Of a stretch of 64,000 nt of DNA, positions 18,539-27,096 are shown one piece after another. Every line of letters starts with the position of its first letter. Positions within the stretch are counted from its first letter, which is position 1. A program made the position numbers and the translations under genes. Where the stretch lies: contig NZ_JAKZFD010000003.1 of assembly GCF_022549225.1 (NCBI RefSeq), positions 186,001 through 250,000 of the forward strand, read 5' to 3'. The notes beneath the pieces were generated by a model. That model saw nothing but the letters and a program-made list of their open reading frames with translations. It was not told the origin of the DNA and did no database searches. Source of the stretch: Pelomonas sp. CA6 (GTDB lineage Bacteria; Pseudomonadota; Gammaproteobacteria; Burkholderiales; Burkholderiaceae_C).

Positions 18539-18766
18539 CTGCAGGCACTCAAGGTCATCCTGTACGTGGCCGAGCACGGCCGCAAATGGCGAGGCCGGCC
18601 CAAGCGATTCGGCAACGGGCACACCCGCTGCACACACATGAGTCGCGGGGCCAGGTCGGGCGTTCTTGATCGGGCTTTCGGGCCGTTGCCGCGGGCGCAA
18701 ATCGTGCGGACCAGGCTCGAAGCCGTGTCGTTGGACTCATCCAGCGTCAAGGCGCATCAGCGCGCT
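18539..18766 (+). pseudogene. IS5-family transposase fragment
   Basis: A continuous fragment reads LQALKVILYVAEHGRKWRG, RPKRFGNGHTR and SGVLDRAFGPLPRAQIV, then LEAVSLDSSSVKAHQ. This is the N-terminal half of an IS5/IS427-group transposase up to the first catalytic Asp (VSLDSSSVKAH). There is no start codon, no C-terminal DDE portion and no clear terminal repeats. It occupies the 388-bp gap between the SnoaL fusion and the DAPG-hydrolase-like gene and shows that mobile DNA once entered here. Confidence 0.75.
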
Positions 18767-18827
18767 GAACTTGGCCCACACATACGCCTGGCCCTTGCAG
18801 CGGCCCGTCGAATCCGCGGGGACGACT

Positions 18828-19520
18828 TCACCAGGGCAGCGGAATCTCTTCGCCGTTGGCCTTCTCCCCGTAGTAAAGCGACGGCAAGAAACGGGAGAGA
18901 AAGGTGAACTCGGTGTAGCAATGCCGCATCAGCGCCAGCCCCAGGGCTTCGCTGGGTGCGTGCTCCGCGTGTTCGTCGTCAAGGCCCAGCACGAAACGAC
19001 TGCGAAGCACGCAGCCGAACGGGGTGTCCCGGGTGACATGCAGCATTTGCCCGCTCATCGGGTCGCCATTGGCGTCCAGCTTCACGTGATCTCCGAAGCC
19101 AATCCGGGCCGCAACAATGGCCGACACCTGCTGGCTGGCGAAGGCGTCTTCCACCACCTGGGCAGAAAAGACGTCGCGAGGATCATGAAATTTGAGCTTG
19201 GCGCTGACCGGCGGGATTTCCGCCAAGGATTCGACCGCGGAGATGCTGGCACCGTGGTAGCTCTTGCCTCGCTGCCAGTTGGCATCCCATCCGCGGTGTT
19301 CGACGTGATCCACGGGGTGCCACCACTTGATGTGCTGGGTGGTTTCGAAGAACGTGAACCACCAATCCAGCATCCTTCCCTTGCAGCCATGCAGGTCGGT
19401 GCGCACCGCCACCAGCAGGCTGCGGTTTTCGAGACGCTGCACGCCCATCTCCAGGGCCATGGGCGCGGGGTTGAGAAGCGGGGTGTGGTCGAGCCACGGC
19501 TTGGCGAACTGGGACATCAT
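18828..19520 (-). CDS. 2,4-diacetylphloroglucinol hydrolase (PhlG)-like metalloenzyme
   Basis: A 230-residue protein (229 if the second ATG at 19517 is used, which lies six bases after AAGGAG and is the better-spaced start). It has the MLDWWFTFFETTQHIKWWHP block and HPVDHVEH typical of the DAPG-hydrolase fold. The C-terminal H200-CYT-E204 pair matches the HxxxE zinc ligands of PhlG, which cleaves a C-C bond in diacetylphloroglucinol. Substrate is inferred from family only; any acylated phenolic is possible. It is divergent from a TetR regulator, with a perfect palindrome between them, as in the phlG/phlH arrangement of pseudomonads. Confidence 0.72.
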   Translation of the reverse strand: MMSQFAKPWLDHTPLLNPAPMALEMGVQRLENRSLLVAVRTDLHGCKGRMLDWWFTFFETTQHIKWWHPVDHVEHRGWDANWQRGKSYHGASISAVESLAEIPPVSAKLKFHDPRDVFSAQVVEDAFASQQVSAIVAARIGFGDHVKLDANGDPMSGQMLHVTRDTPFGCVLRSRFVLGLDDEHAEHAPSEALGLALMRHCYTEFTFLSRFLPSLYYGEKANGEEIPLPW

Positions 19521-19550
19521 GTGCTCCTTTCGTGAATGGCGAGCTTGCAT

Positions 19551-19581
19551 GATATTGGAAACGCACATCGTTTCCAATATC
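19551..19581. promoter_or_regulatory. Perfect 31-bp palindromic operator between the hydrolase and TetR genes
   Basis: Arms GATATTGGAAACG (19551-19563) and CGTTTCCAATATC (19569-19581) are exact reverse complements around the five-base centre CACAT. It lies 30 bp before the hydrolase start and 35 bp before the TetR start, covering both promoters. A TetR dimer pair would be expected to bind it and repress both genes until an inducer is present. Confidence 0.85.
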
Positions 19582-19616
19582 TTGTGCGTGCCTGTCGCAC
19601 ACCCCAGAAATCCCCT

Positions 19617-20270
19617 ATGACCGAACCTGTAAAGAGACCGCGCGGACGACCGCCGCGACCTGAGGAAGAGACGAAGCAGGCGCTCTTGCAAAGCGCCATG
19701 GACGTGCTGCTGGAAGGCGGCTATGAAGCCGCCACGATGGAGGCGATCGCCAAGCGGGCGGCCGTGGCCAAGAAGACGGTCTATCGCCATGCGGCGAACC
19801 GACAGGAGCTGATCGGCCTGGCGGTTCGTCAGTGGACGGATGGCTATGCGCCGTCCATGCAGATCGAGCCGCGGGACGCCGATGATGTCCTGCAGGCGCT
19901 TCGAGCGATCCTGGAAGACGTCTGCCGGCATGTGCTGTCTGAAACCGCGGTGCGCGTGTTTCGCCTGCTGACCACGGAGTTCCCCGGGAAGCAGGAAATT
20001 CTGGAGAGCTATCAGCGCAATGGCATTGAGCGGGGGCAGATGCTGCTGGCCGCTTGGCTCGAGAAGCAGTCTCGCAAAGGGCTTCTGCAGGCCCCCGACC
20101 CCGCCGCGCTGGCCACCGCCATCTTGGCCATGGCCGTGGCTGAGCCGCTGCGCCAGATGGCGCTGGGCGTGATGCCGCCTCTGCCTGAGGGAACGGTCTC
20201 TCCTCACATCGAGGCATGCCTGCAGGTGCTTGTGCCGCTGATGACGCAACCGCGCAGACCACGGGCTTAG
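19617..20270 (+). CDS. TetR family transcriptional regulator
   Basis: A 217-residue repressor. An Arg/Pro-rich N-terminal arm (KRPRGRPPRPEEE) is followed by the TetR helix-turn-helix (ALLQSAMDVLLEGGYEAATM, EAIAKRAAVAKKTVYRHAANR) and a helical ligand-binding domain with a TetR C-terminal layout (EPLRQMALGVMP...). It is divergent from the PhlG-like hydrolase and shares the palindromic operator. By analogy with PhlF/PhlH regulators it probably senses a phenolic ligand and controls the hydrolase. ATG 19617 begins the arm directly; upstream in-frame codons overlap the operator. Confidence 0.9.
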   Translation: MTEPVKRPRGRPPRPEEETKQALLQSAMDVLLEGGYEAATMEAIAKRAAVAKKTVYRHAANRQELIGLAVRQWTDGYAPSMQIEPRDADDVLQALRAILEDVCRHVLSETAVRVFRLLTTEFPGKQEILESYQRNGIERGQMLLAAWLEKQSRKGLLQAPDPAALATAILAMAVAEPLRQMALGVMPPLPEGTVSPHIEACLQVLVPLMTQPRRPRA

Positions 20271-20665
20271 CCGCGGGCCGCTGCTGGTGGCTTGGGACTT
20301 GGAGCGTGCACCTGCGGTATCTGGCGAGACCGCATGAAAGCAGCAATGAGCTCATGGCCTTAGCGGCCGAGAACGTCGGGTCGCCCGAGTTCGCGGAGTC
20401 CTCTTGTCTGCGCGGGGGGGCAATGGGGCGGGGCGACCGATACGAGCGCCAGCATCGGCCGCGGCGACGCCTTTCTCCTCGCTCGAGCCGACTTACGCCC
20501 GTCTGGCACTTTCCAGCTTCCAGGATGGGTTCATCGACCGAGAGAGCGGCGCGCTCAATGCTGCTGTCACGCATGGATCCGCTGGACAGCTCTTGCGTGA
20601 GATGCGAGCTGCGGTTGGTGCAGTCCTTGAAACCCAGGGCCTGGGCCTGCGCTGACCCTCTTGCG
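20271..20665. other. Interval without a confident gene
   Basis: A 395-bp stretch between two convergent genes. A plus-strand open frame ending at 20655 (…SAGQLLREMRAAVGAVLETQGLGLR) is protein-like in its last 50 codons but lacks a Shine-Dalgarno and a recognisable family, and may be the tail of a lost gene. I saw no repeat or terminator. Confidence 0.4.
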
Positions 20666-21580
20666 TCAAGCCAGTTTCTCGGCGCCAGGCGCTCGGTAGC
20701 GCAGGTGTTCGACCAGCACACGCAAGGCCGGCGTGACCGTGCGTCGGCTTGGGTAGTACAGGTAATCGCCTGGATACACGACAGTCCAATCCGGCAGCAC
20801 CTCGACGAGTTCCCCCGACTGCAGCAAGCCGGCCGCGCTGCCGCGCAGCAGATAGCACAGGCCGACGCCTTCACGCGCCGCGCTGCGAGCGACGTGCACA
20901 TCGTCCACGACCAGCGCATGAGGGACGCCGACCTCGAACATGCGCCCCGACTGCGCGAAGCGCCAGCGATGCACCGTGCCGGCGGTATTGAAGCGATAGC
21001 CGATGCATCGGTGGTGTTTAAGGTCCTCGGGCGTTGCCAACGGGGGGGCGCCACGCAGATAGTCCGGTGAGCCCACGACCACGCTCGATTGGTCGCCGCT
21101 GATGCGGACGGCGACCATGTCCTTGTCGAGCAACTCCCCGTTGCGCACGCCGGCATCGCATCCGCTCGCGACGACGTCGCTCGTGCCGTCGTCGATGCGC
21201 AGTTCCACCCGCAGATCGGGATAGGTTCGCTGCAGCGCCGCGAGCCTGGGCAGGATCAGCGACTCCGCGGCGGAGCGGTGGACGTTCAGGCGCAAGAGAC
21301 CGGCAACACGCTCGCTCTGCCCGGCCAGTTCCAGCAAGCCGCCGTCAATGGACTCGAAGGCCGGTTGCAGCCTGTCGAGCAGACGCACCCCCGCTGGCGT
21401 GGGGGCCACGCTGCGCGTGGTGCGCAGTAACAAGGCCACCCCCAATCGGTTTTCCAGCCTCCGCATGGTGTGGCTCAAGGCCGAAGGCGACATGCCCAGC
21501 CGCCGCGCCGCGCCGCGGAAGCTGTGCTCTTGGGCGATGACCCAGAAAGCCAGCAGGTCGGGCAGGTCATCTTTCTCCAT
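20666..21580 (-). CDS. LysR family transcriptional regulator
   Basis: A 304-residue regulator with the N-terminal winged HTH (LLAFWVIAQEHSFRGAARRL, MSPSALSHTMRRLENRLGVALL) and a periplasmic-binding-like effector domain typical of the group that ends LTP...LRVLVEHLRYRAPGAEKLA. It is divergently transcribed from a zinc-free medium-chain dehydrogenase gene across 111 bp. A palindrome lies in that gap, so the dehydrogenase is the probable target. The inducer is unknown. Confidence 0.9.
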   Translation of the reverse strand: MEKDDLPDLLAFWVIAQEHSFRGAARRLGMSPSALSHTMRRLENRLGVALLLRTTRSVAPTPAGVRLLDRLQPAFESIDGGLLELAGQSERVAGLLRLNVHRSAAESLILPRLAALQRTYPDLRVELRIDDGTSDVVASGCDAGVRNGELLDKDMVAVRISGDQSSVVVGSPDYLRGAPPLATPEDLKHHRCIGYRFNTAGTVHRWRFAQSGRMFEVGVPHALVVDDVHVARSAAREGVGLCYLLRGSAAGLLQSGELVEVLPDWTVVYPGDYLYYPSRRTVTPALRVLVEHLRYRAPGAEKLA

Positions 21581-21605
21581 TGATGAATTCTATGCACCTC
21601 TACGT

Positions 21606-21619
21606 ACAGAAAGTTCTGT
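21606..21619. promoter_or_regulatory. Candidate LysR operator
   Basis: ACAGAA-AG-TTCTGT is a perfect 14-bp palindrome 26 bp before the LysR start and 72 bp before the dehydrogenase start. A weaker pair AGGAC/GTCCT follows at about 21632-21651. This is the usual place for an autoregulatory LysR recognition site plus an activation site. Confidence 0.5.
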
Positions 21620-21691
21620 CTAGTCGAACATCCAGGACAAATCTATCGTCCTGACCACCAACCACCCCCTCACCCACAAGGAGCAAGGAAC

Positions 21692-22717
21692 ATGGAACGT
21701 TGGATCGTCAAGGCCGGGGCGAAGTCGCTGGAAAGCCTGGTCAAGGAAAAGGTCCCCACTCCGCAACCCGGGCCCGGTCAGATCCGGGTCGGGATGAAGG
21801 CGGTCTCGCTGAATGCGCGTGACCAGCTGCTGCTGAGCGGCCAGTACGGCGTCGCGGCGGCGGACTTTGTGCCCCTGGCCGACGGCGCTGGCGTGGTCGA
21901 AGCCGTCGGCCCGGGCGTCGATGCCTGGGCCATTGGCGACAAGGTCACGAGCATCTATTTCAACGGCTGGCCCGACGGCCCACCAAGGCCAGGCCTTGGC
22001 TGGGGGCTTGGCTCTCATGCGGGGGAGCCGGGCGTTCTGGCGCAATCTGTTGTCCTCGACGCGGCGCGTGTGGTCCGCATGCCCCGCACACTGTCCTTTG
22101 AGGAAGCCGCGACCTTGCCCTGTGCCGCCCTCACGGCCTGGTCGGCGTTGAACGGCGATCGTCCCTACAGGAGGGCACTCGCCAAGGGTGACAAGGTGCT
22201 GGTGACAGGAACCGGCTCCGTGGCCCTGTTCGCCTCGCTCCTCGCCGTGGCCGCCGGCGCCCAGGTCGTCGCCACCACCAGCCAGGACAGCAAGACGGAT
22301 CGACTGCTGTCGCTTGGCGTTTGCGACGTCATCAACTACCGGACGCAGCCGGACTGGGGCTCGGTCGCGGCCGAGCGCTGGGGTGGGTTCGATCGCGTGG
22401 TCAACGCCGCCGGCAGCGGCGTATTGGACCAGTGCATCGCTGCGCTGGCGCCGGGCGGCGAGATCGCTCTCATGGGGCTGTATCAACACGCGCAGGCCGC
22501 GCCGGACTTCATTTCGCTGATGATGAAGGGCGCTTCGATCCGCGGAACGGCGGTCGGCAGCGCCAATGCCTATCGCGACATGCTCGAGTTCATCGACGCG
22601 CATGCGGTCAGGCCGCCGATCGGTCGCATCTTTGACTTCGACCAAGCCCAGGACGCCTACCGCGAAGCAGCGGCCGGGAAGATCCTGGGGACGGTGGTGA
22701 TTCGTCTTGCAGCTTGA
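21692..22717 (+). CDS. Zinc-independent medium-chain NAD(P)-dependent alcohol dehydrogenase/quinone oxidoreductase
   Basis: A 341-residue protein of the MDR superfamily. It has a GroES-like N-terminal domain (VSLNARDQLLLSGQYG, PLADGAGVVEAVGPGV) and a Rossmann domain (GDKVLVTGTGSVALFASLLAVAAGA). The structural-zinc cysteine cluster is absent, as in quinone-oxidoreductase-like members. The substrate is unknown. A good Shine-Dalgarno (AAGGAGCAAGGAAC) precedes ATG 21692. It is divergent from a LysR gene that likely controls it. Confidence 0.88.
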   Translation: MERWIVKAGAKSLESLVKEKVPTPQPGPGQIRVGMKAVSLNARDQLLLSGQYGVAAADFVPLADGAGVVEAVGPGVDAWAIGDKVTSIYFNGWPDGPPRPGLGWGLGSHAGEPGVLAQSVVLDAARVVRMPRTLSFEEAATLPCAALTAWSALNGDRPYRRALAKGDKVLVTGTGSVALFASLLAVAAGAQVVATTSQDSKTDRLLSLGVCDVINYRTQPDWGSVAAERWGGFDRVVNAAGSGVLDQCIAALAPGGEIALMGLYQHAQAAPDFISLMMKGASIRGTAVGSANAYRDMLEFIDAHAVRPPIGRIFDFDQAQDAYREAAAGKILGTVVIRLAA

Positions 22718-23235
22718 GTCGGGGCCAAGCCGATCAGGGGCGCATGCAACCCGGGACTTCAATGCCTTGCGCATGGGCCCAGAGGTTCGCCTCGGGACGC
22801 GGCGCGGCTCCATCTGCCCGACGTCCTCGGGCAGGTCCGGCTGGCCGAGCACCATCTTCTTCGATGACCCTTGCGTGCACCCGGAGCCTCCCTCATCGCC
22901 CATGCCCTGATCGAGGTTCTGACCCAATGGATCGTCATGCGCTTGCACATCGATCCCTTCATGACCACCGATGGTCCGCTGACGGGTTTGTCCAAGTCCC
23001 AGGCCCTGGGCCTTGTGGCGGACGCCCTACCCGGGGCGAAGCGGTGGGCGAGGCCGGCCCAGGCGCCGCTTTGGTCATGCGCCCCTTTGCTCCTTCATTC
23101 GTCTTCCACGCCGCAAGGCACGGAGCGGCTGCGTGTGCTCCGCGTTCTCCGCGGGCCGCGCGATCTGCTCTGCTGGCCCCCATGGCCTGACAACAGGCCG
23201 AGCCGGAGCCTGCGTTCCGCCCATGTTTGCTTGGC
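22718..23235. other. Long intergenic stretch without a confident gene
   Basis: About 520 bp between the MDR dehydrogenase and the FNR-type promoter. Several short open frames exist on both strands but none has a credible start signal, family motif or codon pattern that continues. It may hold decayed coding DNA, as elsewhere in this patch. I saw no inverted repeat strong enough to report. Confidence 0.4.
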
Positions 23236-23284
23236 TTGATTTCCATCAAGACCTTTTCGAGCCGGGCGTCTACATATCGCTTCA
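23236..23284 (+). promoter_or_regulatory. FNR/Anr-type class II promoter
   Basis: TTGATTTCCATCAA at 23236-23249 matches the FNR/Anr consensus TTGAT-N4-ATCAA perfectly. A -10-like TACATA lies at 23271-23276. The centre-to-centre distance is 31 bp, exactly that of FNR-activated class II promoters (site at -41.5). This predicts a start near 23284, only about three bases before the kinase ATG, hence an almost leaderless mRNA. The absence of a Shine-Dalgarno before that ATG agrees. Confidence 0.75.
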
Positions 23285-23286
23285 AC

Positions 23287-25065
23287 ATGCCGAAGCGTCC
23301 TCTTCGTCTTTACCTGCTCGCCCTTGTCATGGGCGTTGCGGTCCCGGCTTTGCTGCTCGCGATGGTCCAGGCCATGGACAGCGCGGCCCGGCAGCGGGCC
23401 GCGGTCGAAGCGGGGCTGACCAACACGTCGCGGGTGCTCGCCACTTCGGTGGAGCATGAGCTGCTGCGCAGCGTGGCGGCACTGGATGTGCTTGCCGCAT
23501 CGCCCAGGTTGGCCGCGGGCGACCTTGCCGGCTTCTACGAAGAGGCTCGAGCCGCCGCGGCCCAGCTGCCCTGGTACACAGTGTGGCTGGCGGATGCCCA
23601 CGGGCGCCAGCTCATGAACTTGCTCGCGCCGCTGGGCGCGCAGCTGCCCTCTCTGGCGGACCGGCCCTATGTCGCCGAGGCCCTGCGCAGCGGACGATGG
23701 ACGGTGTCCGGGCTCATCGTGGGGCGAGTCTCCGGCAGCCAAAACGTGACGGTGGCGGTGCCGCTGCTGCGGCAGCCCGGAACGCCGCTCTATGTCGTCG
23801 GCGCGGCCCTGCGGCCGGCCACCTTCAATGTCTTGCTCGAGTCGGTCAATCCTTATCTGCACACCGCCACCGCGTCCATTGTCGGGCGCGATTTCATCGT
23901 CATCGCCCGCAACCGCGATGCTGAACGGTGGCTGGGGCAGCGCGCGCATGCGAAGTACATCGAATCCCTGGCCGAGGCCCCGGAGGGGCTGGCGCGGACG
24001 ACGACGTTGGAAGGTGACGCAATCTACGCGGCCTATCGCCGATTGCCGGACAGCGGTTGGACGATAGGCATGGGGGTGCTCGCCTCGGAAGTGGAGGAAC
24101 CGGTGTGGCGCACGCTCCGGACCTCCGCGGCGCTGGGTCTGTGCGGGCTGTTGCTGGCCGGTACGGTGGCGGTTCTGCTGAGTCGGCGCATCGCCCGCCC
24201 CATCAAGCAGCTGGCGGACACCGCCGACGGCATCGCCCGGGGGCATTACGACCCGGCACCCGTGGGGTCAGGTATTGCCGAGATCGAAACCCTGGCGCGC
24301 GCTCTGCAGTACGCCGCCCAGGCCGCGCGCGAACGGGATCAACTGGCCGAACAGGCCCGCCACATCACGGCCGAGCTGGAGCGCGTGGAGATCCGCGAGC
24401 GCCAGCAGATCGCCCGGGATCTGCACGACGATCTGGCCCAGACGCTCGCCGCCGCGCTGATCCGGCTGACCGTTTTGCAGCAGCATGCCGACCCGGCGGT
24501 CGCGCGCCGCGCCACCGAGTTGGCCGACCTGATCCAGCGCGCCAATCATTCGACGCGCTCGCTCGCGGAGCAGCTGTCACCGCCGGCCCTGTATGAGCTG
24601 GGTCTGGTGCCGGCGCTGGAATGGCTGGCGCAGGAGCTGGAGAACGACTACGGCCTGCAGGTGCAGATCCATGACGACGGCCAGCCCAAGCCGCTGTCCA
24701 TCGAGGCGTCGTCCATCGTGTTCCGCTGCGTGCGCGAACTGCTGATCAATGTCTTCAAGCATGCGCAGACCCCGTCCGCCAGCGTGCGACTGTCGGTCGA
24801 GGGCGAGCAGACCCTGGTCATCCACGTGCTGGACGCCGGACGTGGCATCGACCCCTCGGCCGTCGCGCACGAGGTCGGCGCGGGCCGCCTGGGGTTGCGG
24901 GCCGTGAAGGAACGCCTGGGGCACCTGGGCGGCAGCTTTCACATGGCCTCGCAGCCCTCCGGGGGCAGCGACGTGTCGCTGCGTCTGCCCCTGATGCCCC
25001 GTGACAGCGCGCCGACTGGCTCGCACGGGGACGAGCCCCCGTCATCCGCAGGTCCCACAGCGTAG
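23287..25065 (+). CDS. NarX-type sensor histidine kinase (orphan)
   Basis: A 592-residue membrane kinase. Topology is TM1 (about 5-25), an extracytoplasmic dCache-like sensor (30-270, with LPWYTVWLADAHGRQLMNL and ADRPYVAEALRSG) and TM2 (about 280-305). A HAMP domain (SRRIARPIKQLADTADGIARGHY), a HisKA_3 dimerisation helix with H380 (IARDLHDDLAQTL) and a HATPase_c domain (N-box LLINVFKHAQ, G-box GRLGLRAVKERL) follow. Kinases of this class pair with NarL/FixJ response regulators, but no regulator gene lies next to it. It stands behind an FNR-type promoter, implying induction at low oxygen. An in-frame TTG at 23227 is less likely because it lies upstream of the predicted transcript start. Confidence 0.88.
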   Translation: MPKRPLRLYLLALVMGVAVPALLLAMVQAMDSAARQRAAVEAGLTNTSRVLATSVEHELLRSVAALDVLAASPRLAAGDLAGFYEEARAAAAQLPWYTVWLADAHGRQLMNLLAPLGAQLPSLADRPYVAEALRSGRWTVSGLIVGRVSGSQNVTVAVPLLRQPGTPLYVVGAALRPATFNVLLESVNPYLHTATASIVGRDFIVIARNRDAERWLGQRAHAKYIESLAEAPEGLARTTTLEGDAIYAAYRRLPDSGWTIGMGVLASEVEEPVWRTLRTSAALGLCGLLLAGTVAVLLSRRIARPIKQLADTADGIARGHYDPAPVGSGIAEIETLARALQYAAQAARERDQLAEQARHITAELERVEIRERQQIARDLHDDLAQTLAAALIRLTVLQQHADPAVARRATELADLIQRANHSTRSLAEQLSPPALYELGLVPALEWLAQELENDYGLQVQIHDDGQPKPLSIEASSIVFRCVRELLINVFKHAQTPSASVRLSVEGEQTLVIHVLDAGRGIDPSAVAHEVGAGRLGLRAVKERLGHLGGSFHMASQPSGGSDVSLRLPLMPRDSAPTGSHGDEPPSSAGPTA

Positions 25066-25219
25066 GCGGGGGCGCCCGTGCCGGACCTACAGGCCCATGG
25101 CCACCGTCTGGCCCCGTGTCGAAATCGGTCTACATCAAACGGCCAGCGCTCCTGGAGCGCGCCCGCGCCGCAGGAGGCCTGGCGGATACTTGGGCTCAAA
25201 GGGCAGGGAGAGAGTTCTC

Positions 25220-26230
25220 ATGAAGATGGCTTGCGCAGGGGTGTTTCTGGCCTTGATGCTGGTGTCCAAGGTTGCCGATTGCGCCGAAACGGCGCTGCAG
25301 GCGCCAGGGCCGCAGGGCCCGTTGAAGGGCACCCTCTTGACGCCCGATGCCGTCAGCGCCCGCCAGGCGCCGGCCGTGCTGATCATTCCGGGCTCCGGAC
25401 CCACGGACCGTGATGGCAACAACCCGCTGGGCGTCAAGGCCGCGCCCTACCGGCTCTTGGCTGAAGCGCTGGCGCAGCGAGGGCTGAGCAGCGTGCGCAT
25501 CGACAAGCGGGGGATGTTCGCGAGCAGCGGCGCCATCCCGGATGCGAACAAGGTGAGCATCGACGACTATGCGAACGACGTTCGCGCCTGGGTCCAGGTC
25601 ATCCAAGGCGAAACCGGGCAGCCCTGCGTCTGGCTGCTGGGCCACAGCGAGGGAGGCTTGGTCGCACTGGCCGCGGCCCGGAATCCCGAGGGGCTGTGCG
25701 GCCTCATTCTGGTTGCGACACCAGGACGAAGCTTGGGCGACATCCTGCGCGCGCAACTCAGGGCCAATCCCGCCAATGCCCCACTGCTGGCGGAAGCGGA
25801 GGGCGCCATCTCGAAGCTGGAAGGCGGCAGCCGCGTCGAAGTGTCTTCCATGCATCCGGCCTTGCAGAGGCTGTTCGCTCCGGCCGTGCAAGATTTCCTC
25901 ATCTCCAGCATGCGCCTCGATCCCGTGGCGCTCATCCAGTCCTACCGTGGGCCCGTGCTGCTCATCCAGGGAGACAAGGATCTGCAGGTGAGCGTCGAAG
26001 ACGCGCAACGCCTGGGGCGAGCCAACGCCTCGGCCCGAGTCGTCGTCCTCGCGGACGTCAACCACGTGCTCAAGACCATGGACAGCAGCGCGCGCGCTGC
26101 GAACCTTGCCGGCTATGCCGATCCCGGCTTGCCCCTTGCGCCGGGCATCGTGGACGCCATCGTCGATGTCGTGCAAGGCGCACAGCAGGGGACGGCGGAG
26201 TCTGTGAAGGCGGGATCAGTTCGCCACTGA
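25220..26230 (+). CDS. Secreted alpha/beta hydrolase
   Basis: A 336-residue protein with a signal peptide (MKMACAGVFLALMLVSKVADC; the final Cys is not in a convincing lipobox). The alpha/beta-hydrolase fold shows an oxyanion block (VLIIPGSGPTDRDGNNPLG), RIDKRGMFASSG and nucleophile elbow GHSEGG with S143. The Asp and His are probably in IQGDKDLQV and DVNHVLK. The substrate is unknown; related proteins are periplasmic esterases or peptidases. GGGAGAGAG precedes ATG 25220. It lies 154 bp after the kinase on the same strand but is probably independent. Confidence 0.85.
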   Translation: MKMACAGVFLALMLVSKVADCAETALQAPGPQGPLKGTLLTPDAVSARQAPAVLIIPGSGPTDRDGNNPLGVKAAPYRLLAEALAQRGLSSVRIDKRGMFASSGAIPDANKVSIDDYANDVRAWVQVIQGETGQPCVWLLGHSEGGLVALAAARNPEGLCGLILVATPGRSLGDILRAQLRANPANAPLLAEAEGAISKLEGGSRVEVSSMHPALQRLFAPAVQDFLISSMRLDPVALIQSYRGPVLLIQGDKDLQVSVEDAQRLGRANASARVVVLADVNHVLKTMDSSARAANLAGYADPGLPLAPGIVDAIVDVVQGAQQGTAESVKAGSVRH

Positions 26231-26397
26231 GCGCGCCCTGTGCTGTGGCGAGCTGGCGTGCCAAACACATACAGCATGTCCGGGCAGAGCTCCTCGTGGT
26301 CGCTGCCGTCGGAAGAGCGCACCGCCTGGTCGCCATGGCGTTCGTAGAAGCGGCGGGCTTGCTCGTTGGCCTGGAAGGTGAAGAGTCGGATGCTGGC
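26231..26397 (-). pseudogene. GNAT N-acetyltransferase, C-terminal fossil
   Basis: On the minus strand one frame reads IRLFTFQANEQARRFYERHG followed by SSDGSDHEELCPDMLYVF. This is the characteristic C-terminal half of a GNAT acetyltransferase (acetyl-CoA/beta-strand 5 region). The N-terminal half is missing upstream, no start is possible, and the frame runs into the end of the convergent hydrolase. The remaining part of the 458-bp interval up to 26688 holds no gene I can support. Confidence 0.7.
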
Positions 26398-26688
26398 TGG
26401 TTGTGACGTGGCATCTGCCGCGGTGCCAGGACGGGCCCCGTGCGCCGGCGTTCATGCCGGAAGATCTGGATGGCGGCGCGCCCTAGCGAGCCGTCTGGGC
26501 CGGCCACCGCGCGGCTGCAGATCGCCCAGCGCTGGCGCGGCGGGTTCGCGTAGCGAGCGCGGGGCAATCCAGGTCAAGGCCTTGGGGCGCGGCGCAGGCG
26601 ACACTTCGGCCATGTCGTGTTTCGCGCGCTCCGTTACCGTTCCGCAAGGCCTCCGGCCTTTCGCGGCGCGGCCCGCGCACGCCGCGAC

Positions 26689-27096
26689 ATGAGGACGCTG
26701 AACCAGCGCCTGCGCGCCTCGGCGTGGCTGCGCGGCTTGGCGCTGGCGGCCGCGCTGCTGCTGGCGGTCATGCCGTCGCTCAGCCGGGTGGTGGTGGCCC
26801 ACCAGGCCCAGCCCGAGGCGGGCTGGGGCGACATCTGCCATGCGGCCAGCGCGTTCGGCCTGGCATCGCCGGCCGAGGCCGCGCCGGCCCATCACGGCAC
26901 CAGCGGCGACTCGGCCAGCGGGCCGGCCTGCGATTACTGTCTGCTCATTGGTGGGCCCCCGGTGCCGCATTGGGGCGGACTGGGCTTTGACCGCCCGCCC
27001 GGCCAGGACGCGCCGGTCGTCGGCCAGGCCGAGGTCTGGCTGCGCCCGGTCGTCAACGCGCGCGGCCTGGGCAGCCAGGCGCCGCCGCGCGGCTGA
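26689..27096 (+). CDS. DUF2946 domain protein (copper-associated)
   Basis: A 135-residue protein with an N-terminal hydrophobic helix (WLRGLALAAALLLAVMPSLSRV). A metal-binding-like tail follows, with AHQ, ICHAA, HHGTSGDSASGPACDYCLLI. The H/C-rich CDYC block is the DUF2946 hallmark. Such genes commonly precede copper TonB receptors, exactly as here, where the receptor starts 141 bp downstream. A role in periplasmic copper handling is inferred from that linkage. ATG 26689 opens the membrane helix. Confidence 0.75.
   Translation: MRTLNQRLRASAWLRGLALAAALLLAVMPSLSRVVVAHQAQPEAGWGDICHAASAFGLASPAEAAPAHHGTSGDSASGPACDYCLLIGGPPVPHWGGLGFDRPPGQDAPVVGQAEVWLRPVVNARGLGSQAPPRG

Noticed and set aside
20404-20655. 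Small plus-strand gene between the TetR and LysR genes
   Set aside because: No Shine-Dalgarno, no family and biased N-terminal half; mentioned only as a possible remnant.
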